Source: an uncultured Ilumatobacter sp. (GTDB lineage: Bacteria > Actinomycetota > Acidimicrobiia > Acidimicrobiales > Ilumatobacteraceae). Taken from it: a DNA stretch of 18,394 nucleotides. Positions 14,575 through 18,394 of the stretch are shown here, in pieces. Under the pieces are notes generated by a model. That model had not been told where the DNA came from and did not search any database. It worked only from the letters and a program-made list of their open reading frames with translations. The stretch's first letter is position 1; each line of letters starts with the position of its first letter. A program made the translations under genes and the position numbers. The stretch covers positions 1-18,394 of the forward strand of contig CALAHA010000060.1 in assembly GCA_937891565.1 (NCBI GenBank), in the 5' to 3' direction.

Positions 14575-15273
14575 TCAACGCGAATACTTGTATCCCAGGC
14601 CGCGGATGGTGGTGATCAACTGGGGGTTACTCGGGTCGGCTTCCAACTTGCTCCGCAACCGCTTGATGTGGACGTCGAGCGTCTTTGTGTCGCCGACATA
14701 ATCGTGTCCCCAAATCCGATCAATCAATGTCTCGCGTGGCAGCACGCGGCCGGCGTTGACGAGTAGCAGGTGGAGCAGCTCAAACTCCTTCAACGGAAGG
14801 GTCAGCTCGTTGCCTTCGAGAGTGATCCGGTGCGCTTCAGGGTCGAGCATGACAGCGCCCACTTCGATCGTTCCGGCCCCGAGGCCTGCGGTCGAATCAG
14901 ACGCCTCACCAGAACGTCGAAGGACTGCCCGAATTCGTGCAGCAAGCTCGCGAATTCGGTACGGCTTCGTGACGTAGTCGTCGGCGCCGACTTCGAGCGC
15001 GACAACCGTGTCGATCTCCGCGCTCTTGGCGGTGACCATAATAATCGGCACTCGACTCTTCTTGCGGATCTGGCGACACACCTCGATGCCCGAAAGCCGG
15101 GGCAGCATCACGTCGAGCAAGACCAGGTCGGGAGAAACGGCGTCAAATTTTTCGAGGGCGTCGACACCGTCGACGGCCACGTGCACCGTGAACCCTTCAC
15201 GGACAAGGCCAATATTGAGGGCTTCGACAAATGATGGCTCGTCTTCCACGACCAAGATCACGGCTTCACCCAT
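14575..15273 (-). CDS. regX3: OmpR/PhoB-family response regulator (RegX3-like)
   Basis: A 232-residue DNA-binding regulator. The receiver domain has the acidic pair E10/D11, phosphoacceptor Asp54 (LVLLDVMLP), Thr81 and Lys103 (VTKPY). A linker leads to a winged-helix output domain ending in RETLIDRIWG, TKTLDVHIKRLRSKLE and ITTIRGLGYKY, typical of PhoB/RegX3. With SenX3 it should activate phosphate-starvation genes, including the pst operon. The ATG at 15273 overlaps the kinase stop by 8 bp and has GAAGGTGAG 8 nt upstream. A GTG at 15282 is open but less likely. The name rests on the pst-phoU-senX3 context and would otherwise be generic. Confidence 0.9.
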   Translation of the reverse strand: MGEAVILVVEDEPSFVEALNIGLVREGFTVHVAVDGVDALEKFDAVSPDLVLLDVMLPRLSGIEVCRQIRKKSRVPIIMVTAKSAEIDTVVALEVGADDYVTKPYRIRELAARIRAVLRRSGEASDSTAGLGAGTIEVGAVMLDPEAHRITLEGNELTLPLKEFELLHLLLVNAGRVLPRETLIDRIWGHDYVGDTKTLDVHIKRLRSKLEADPSNPQLITTIRGLGYKYSR

Positions 15274-16525
15274 CAGACACACTCACCTTCTGTGGCAGTG
15301 ATGATTCCGTCGCTACTGCAGGCCGACCGGACGCCGGCTGCACTCCGATTTGATCGGCCAACTCATCTGCTTCGGGGCATGGCCCGAGGAGTCGGGCCGG
15401 GAGGCGAAAGGTAAATGTCGACCCTTCGCCCTCCTGTGATTGCACAGAGACAGCGCCTCCGTGGTTGTTCGCGACGTGACGCACGATGGCGAGGCCCAAC
15501 CCGGTTCCACCGTTCTGTCGGGCACGCGCCTTGTCGACCCGATAGAACCGTTCGAATACGCGGTCGAGATCGGCAGCAGGAATCCCGACGCCCTGATCAA
15601 CGACCATGACTTCGAGCCACCGCTCGTTGCGACGGATGCGGACTTGCACCAGCGAGCCGTCGTCGCTGTATTTGACGGCGTTCTCGACGAGGTTTCCAAT
15701 GGCGGAGATCAACTGTGCCCGGTCGGCACGAATCCATAGTCGATCTGCTGCGTCGACCATTTCGACTTGCACCTGGTGGCCATCAGCTGCCATCCGGCCT
15801 CGGGCCACGGCTTCGCCGACGACCGCAGTGAGGTCAACTTCGTCGTCAAGACGATGGCTCAACTCGATGCGCGACAACTTCAGCAAGTCGTCGATCGTTC
15901 GTGCCGCACGGTGTGACTCTTCAACAACTCGGCTCGACAGCGTGTTGATCACCGTTTTATCGGTTTCATCGGCGAGCATTTCTGCCAAAACCGCGATGGC
16001 CCCGACCGGTGTCTTGAGTTCATGTGAAATGTTTGCCACGAAGTCGGTTCGCATCGAGTCGATGCGAACGCGATCGCTGATGTCGTCGATCGTGGCCACT
16101 GCACCGCCGTTGGGGATCGGTATTGCGTCAATGCTGAACGTGGTCTTAGGCGGCCCTTGAAGTTCAACGATCCGTCCAGCCCGCTCGCCCGATTGCGTCT
16201 CGGTGAAGAGTTGCTGGAGGTGCGAATCGACAATCACGCCGGCGTGGGTGCCCGTGAGGGCATCGGCGGCTTCGTTGCGATACACGGTCTTCAACGATGC
16301 GTCGCACATCACGACACCAATCTCCAGACGGTCGACGGCGCTCTGCAATCCCAACGCTCGACCAGCATCGTTGCCAGCAGCCGACAATGCCTCTCCCATC
16401 GGCTCCTTGCTTGCCACCTGGCGGCGACGAAATCCGCGTGTGTCGTCATTTGACCGGCGTGCCAGCACAACCCCGATGGCAAGACCGATCACCACTCCGG
16501 CAAACAGTACGACGACCACAGGCAT
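15266..16525 (-). CDS. senX3: Sensor histidine kinase (SenX3/PhoR-like)
   Basis: A 419-residue membrane kinase. It has one N-terminal helix (VVVVLFAGVVIGLAIGVVLA), no periplasmic sensor, a PAS-like domain at about 60-155, a HisKA domain with phosphoacceptor His168 in FVANISHELKTPVGA, and an HATPase domain with N box NLVENAVKYS (278-287), G1 DQGVGIP (310-316), F box FERFYRVD and G2 GGTGLGLAI (339-347). The short exposed N-terminus fits phosphate sensing through PhoU/Pst rather than direct ligand binding, as in mycobacterial SenX3. The start is 8 bp after the phoU stop, and the stop overlaps regX3 by 8 bp, so both are coupled. Confidence 0.9.
   Translation of the reverse strand: MPVVVVLFAGVVIGLAIGVVLARRSNDDTRGFRRRQVASKEPMGEALSAAGNDAGRALGLQSAVDRLEIGVVMCDASLKTVYRNEAADALTGTHAGVIVDSHLQQLFTETQSGERAGRIVELQGPPKTTFSIDAIPIPNGGAVATIDDISDRVRIDSMRTDFVANISHELKTPVGAIAVLAEMLADETDKTVINTLSSRVVEESHRAARTIDDLLKLSRIELSHRLDDEVDLTAVVGEAVARGRMAADGHQVQVEMVDAADRLWIRADRAQLISAIGNLVENAVKYSDDGSLVQVRIRRNERWLEVMVVDQGVGIPAADLDRVFERFYRVDKARARQNGGTGLGLAIVRHVANNHGGAVSVQSQEGEGSTFTFRLPARLLGPCPEADELADQIGVQPASGRPAVATESSLPQKVSVSDG
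15282..15290 (-). promoter_or_regulatory. Shine-Dalgarno of regX3 inside senX3
   Basis: Minus-strand GAAGGTGAG within the last codons of senX3 lies 8 nt before the ATG at 15273 and fixes that start over the GTG at 15282, which abuts it. Confidence 0.55.
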
Positions 16526-16533
16526 GTCAGATC

Positions 16534-17265
16534 TCAGCCCTGATCGACGGGAACGATGACGCTGTCGACGATCTCGGGCGGGTCGTTGTCGCTCTCGGCA
16601 TGCGGATGCTCTGGGACCCAGCCATCGACGATGTAGCGAACGCGGTCGCCGACGTTGACGGCGTGGTCACCAATCCGCTCATAGAAGCGGGCGACCACAG
16701 CGAGTTGCACGGCGACTTGGAGGTCGATGGTGCCAGCCGCATGGCTTTCGAAAATCACCTGGATGAACTGGCGTTGCAGATCGTCGAGGTAGGAGTCCAT
16801 GTCGTGCAGCGCCGCGGCCCGGGGGCTATCAAGGTTGAGATACGCCTCGGTTGACTCCTTGAACAGCAGTTGGGCCTGGTTGCCCATTTTCTGGATGACA
16901 CCGCGCAGGCTTGGGTCAAGATCGTGACTGTAGATCCGACGAGCCGCCTTGCAGATGTTGACACACAGATCGGCGGAGCGCTCGATGTCGGCAATGATCT
17001 TGATGGCTGACACAAGCGAACGAAGGTCGGAGGCAACCGGGGCTTGCAGCGCAATCACCTTGAAGCACCGCTCTTCGAATTCGACCGCCTTGGCGTCGTA
17101 TTCGTCGTCGCCCAGAATGACGTACTCAGCTGCTTCGAGATCACCGTCGAGAAGGATCTGCGTGGCACGCGGCACAAGTTCGGTGACTCCGGCGCCCATT
17201 CGCGCAATGCCCGCGCTGATCTCGGCGAGTTGCTCGTGGAAGTTGGAGCGAAGTTCTTTCGACAT
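16534..17265 (-). CDS. phoU: Phosphate signalling protein PhoU
   Basis: A 243-residue PhoU with two three-helix repeats. The metal/cluster motifs are IADIERSADLCVNICK (91-106) in the first repeat and ERIGDHAVNVGDRV (E196 to D200 core) in the second. The family links Pst activity to the sensor kinase, keeping it off when phosphate is plentiful. The ATG at 17265 overlaps the pstB stop by one base (TGATG). The open frame continues to 17517 antisense of nothing useful and inside pstB, so that extension is rejected. The acidic C-terminal tail (HPHAESDNDPPEIVD) is not conserved in the E. coli protein as I recall it. Confidence 0.93.
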   Translation of the reverse strand: MSKELRSNFHEQLAEISAGIARMGAGVTELVPRATQILLDGDLEAAEYVILGDDEYDAKAVEFEERCFKVIALQAPVASDLRSLVSAIKIIADIERSADLCVNICKAARRIYSHDLDPSLRGVIQKMGNQAQLLFKESTEAYLNLDSPRAAALHDMDSYLDDLQRQFIQVIFESHAAGTIDLQVAVQLAVVARFYERIGDHAVNVGDRVRYIVDGWVPEHPHAESDNDPPEIVDSVIVPVDQG

Positions 17266-18176
17266 CAGCCGAACCGCCCCGTCACGTAGTCTTGCGTAGC
17301 TTGCTTGGCGGGGTTGGCAAAGATCTTCTCGGTCGTGTCCATTTCGATCAGCTTTCCAGGTTTGCCAGTTCCTTCGATCGTAAAAAAGCCGGTGCGGTCG
17401 CTCACTCGTGCCGCCTGTTGCATGTTGTGCGTGACGATCACAATGTTGTACGTGCGCTTGAGTTCGAGCATCAGTTCTTCGATCGCCAGCGTCGAGATCG
17501 GGTCGAGCGCCGAGCACGGCTCGTCCATCAGCAACACGTCAGGCGACACGGCAATGGCGCGGGCGATACACAGACGCTGCTGCTGGCCACCCGACAGGCC
17601 TGACCCCGGCTTATCGAGACGATCCTTCACCTCGTTCCAGAGGTTGGCACCGCGCAACGACTCTTCGACGAGTTCGGCCGCTTCGGTTTTGCTCATCCGC
17701 TTGGAATTGAGCTTCTTACCTGCCAACACGTTGTCTGCAATTGACATAGTTGGGAACGGGTTGGGGCGTTGGAACACCATCCCGATCTTGCGCCGTACCG
17801 CCACCGGATCAACACCGGGGCCATAGAGATCCTTGTCGTTGATCACGACGCTGCCTTCAACGTAGGCGCCGTCGATGACTTCGTGCATCCGGTTAAGTGA
17901 TCGCAAGAACGTCGACTTGCCACAACCGGACGGGCCGATCAGCGCCGTGATCGACTGCGGGTTGATCGTCATCGAGACGTCTTCTACCGCCTTGAATGCG
18001 CCGTAGTAAATGTTGAGATTGGTGACGTCGATGCGGTTCGGCAGGTCAACCGGCGCATTCAGATCCGATTCGACCGCCGAGTCGTTTCCGGCCTGAGTCG
18101 TTTGTGCGGAGTTGGGCATGATCACTGCGCCGTTCTGGGTCGAAGGGAGAGGGCTTGAAGTTGCCGAGCGGATCAT
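17265..18176 (-). CDS. pstB: Phosphate ABC transporter ATP-binding protein PstB
   Basis: A 303-residue ATPase that powers the PstSCAB phosphate importer from the cytoplasmic face. It shows Walker A GPSGCGKST (81-89), a Q-loop in FQRPNPFPTMS (about 135), signature LSGGQQQR (194-201), Walker B VLLMDEP (214-220) and the His switch in VTHNMQQAARVSDR. NPFPTMSIADNV is characteristic of PstB. The N-terminus is about 40 residues longer than in E. coli PstB, with a Ser/Thr/Asn-rich sequence. ATG 18176 overlaps the pstA stop (ATGA) and has GAAGGG 6 nt upstream. ATG 18119 would remove half the extension but lacks a Shine-Dalgarno. Confidence 0.95.
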   Translation of the reverse strand: MIRSATSSPLPSTQNGAVIMPNSAQTTQAGNDSAVESDLNAPVDLPNRIDVTNLNIYYGAFKAVEDVSMTINPQSITALIGPSGCGKSTFLRSLNRMHEVIDGAYVEGSVVINDKDLYGPGVDPVAVRRKIGMVFQRPNPFPTMSIADNVLAGKKLNSKRMSKTEAAELVEESLRGANLWNEVKDRLDKPGSGLSGGQQQRLCIARAIAVSPDVLLMDEPCSALDPISTLAIEELMLELKRTYNIVIVTHNMQQAARVSDRTGFFTIEGTGKPGKLIEMDTTEKIFANPAKQATQDYVTGRFG

Positions 18177-18394
18177 TTCAGACCCTTCGGCTTGAGAATG
18201 GAAGAAAGGATACGGGCCCCCGTGAAGAGGACCGCCACGATGATGACGAGTGTCAGCGCCGACGCCCACGCTCGATCGAGGCTCGCGTCACGCGGCAGCG
18301 TCGGGAATGCGTAGGAGTTGTAGGTGAATACCGGCAGCGTCGCCATGCGTCCCGACAATGGGTTGTAGTTGACGCCTTGAGCAATGCCCACGGT
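18173..18394 (-). CDS. pstA: Phosphate ABC transporter permease PstA, C-terminal fragment
   Basis: The last 73 codons of a permease; the 5' part lies beyond the right edge. The segment LPVFTYNSYAFPTLPRD followed by DRAWASALTLVIIVAVLFTGARIL (last transmembrane helix) matches the C-terminus of PstA, where a periplasmic loop precedes a final helix. It ends in a short basic tail (KPKGLK). With PstC it forms the membrane channel of the phosphate importer. The stop overlaps the pstB start (ATGA). pstC and pstS are expected further right. Confidence 0.82.
   Translation of the reverse strand, partial: TVGIAQGVNYNPLSGRMATLPVFTYNSYAFPTLPRDASLDRAWASALTLVIIVAVLFTGARILSSILKPKGLK
18183..18188 (-). promoter_or_regulatory. 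Shine-Dalgarno of pstB inside pstA
   Basis: Minus-strand GAAGGG in the last codons of pstA lies 6 nt before the ATG at 18176, supporting the longer pstB N-terminus. Confidence 0.5.

Noticed and set aside
17266..17517. 84-residue N-terminal extension of PhoU
   Set aside because: It lies inside pstB in another frame. The TGATG junction and the family N-terminus (MSKELRSNFHEQL) give the real start.
1..18394. Mobile elements, CRISPR, defence islands, tRNA genes or attachment sites
   Set aside because: No transposase, integrase, repeat-spacer array, cloverleaf or direct-repeat boundary was recognised, and gene content looks like ordinary chromosome.

Overview
This is a chromosomal window of high G+C content from what looks like a free-living actinobacterium. 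The pst-phoU-senX3-regX3 order, a DUF2342-type metalloprotease-like protein, an LPPHERTWRHPSE N-terminal motif and widespread leaderless starts fit an Ilumatobacter-like member of Acidimicrobiia. That placement is inference from gene content, not a measured phylogeny. Coding density is very high and no gene-free stretch exceeds 300 bp. I see no tRNA, rRNA, CRISPR array, insertion sequence, phage gene or defence system.

Layout. (1) 1-2215, minus: an L-carbamoylase/allantoate-amidohydrolase-like M20 enzyme coupled by a TGATG junction to a nitrilase-superfamily D-carbamoylase that runs off the left edge. Together they look like an N-carbamoyl-amino-acid (hydantoin-type) catabolic pair. (2) 2327-6293: a small MTH1187/YkoF-like protein (plus); a nitroreductase and a methyltransferase (minus); then a plus-strand pair, tesB and a PQQ-type sugar dehydrogenase lipoprotein, joined by ATGA. 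(3) 6430-8223, minus: moaE, a 67-residue membrane protein (ATGA junction) and mreB. (4) 8369-12548: a one-TM protein with the HERTWRHPSE motif (plus); an SDR-like protein that has lost its catalytic Tyr/Lys and carries a C-terminal TM (minus); a DUF2342-type protein with a displaced second zinc histidine (plus); and an MFS transporter (minus) whose 3' end overlaps that gene. (5) 12653-18394: phosphate block. A Na/Pi symporter and a separate PhoU-like protein (plus) converge on pstA-pstB-phoU-senX3-regX3 (minus), whose genes overlap or lie a few bases apart. pstA is cut by the right edge.

The phosphate genes form one functional module: high-affinity Pst uptake, PhoU signalling, the SenX3 kinase and RegX3 regulator, plus a probable sodium-coupled phosphate carrier with its own PhoU-like partner.

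The most striking signal is a shared start architecture. Seven of ten transcription-unit-leading genes have a TAnnnT hexamer exactly 6 or 7 nt before an ATG or GTG, the pattern expected of leaderless mRNAs. Genes inside operons instead show Shine-Dalgarno sequences or stop/start overlaps. This rule moves several start codons away from the longest-ORF choice (moaE, the MFS transporter) and supports a GTG start for others. I did not find a convincing wholly new multi-gene system. The best novelty candidates are the two proteins with degenerate active sites (SDR-like, DUF2342-like) and the D/L carbamoylase pair.
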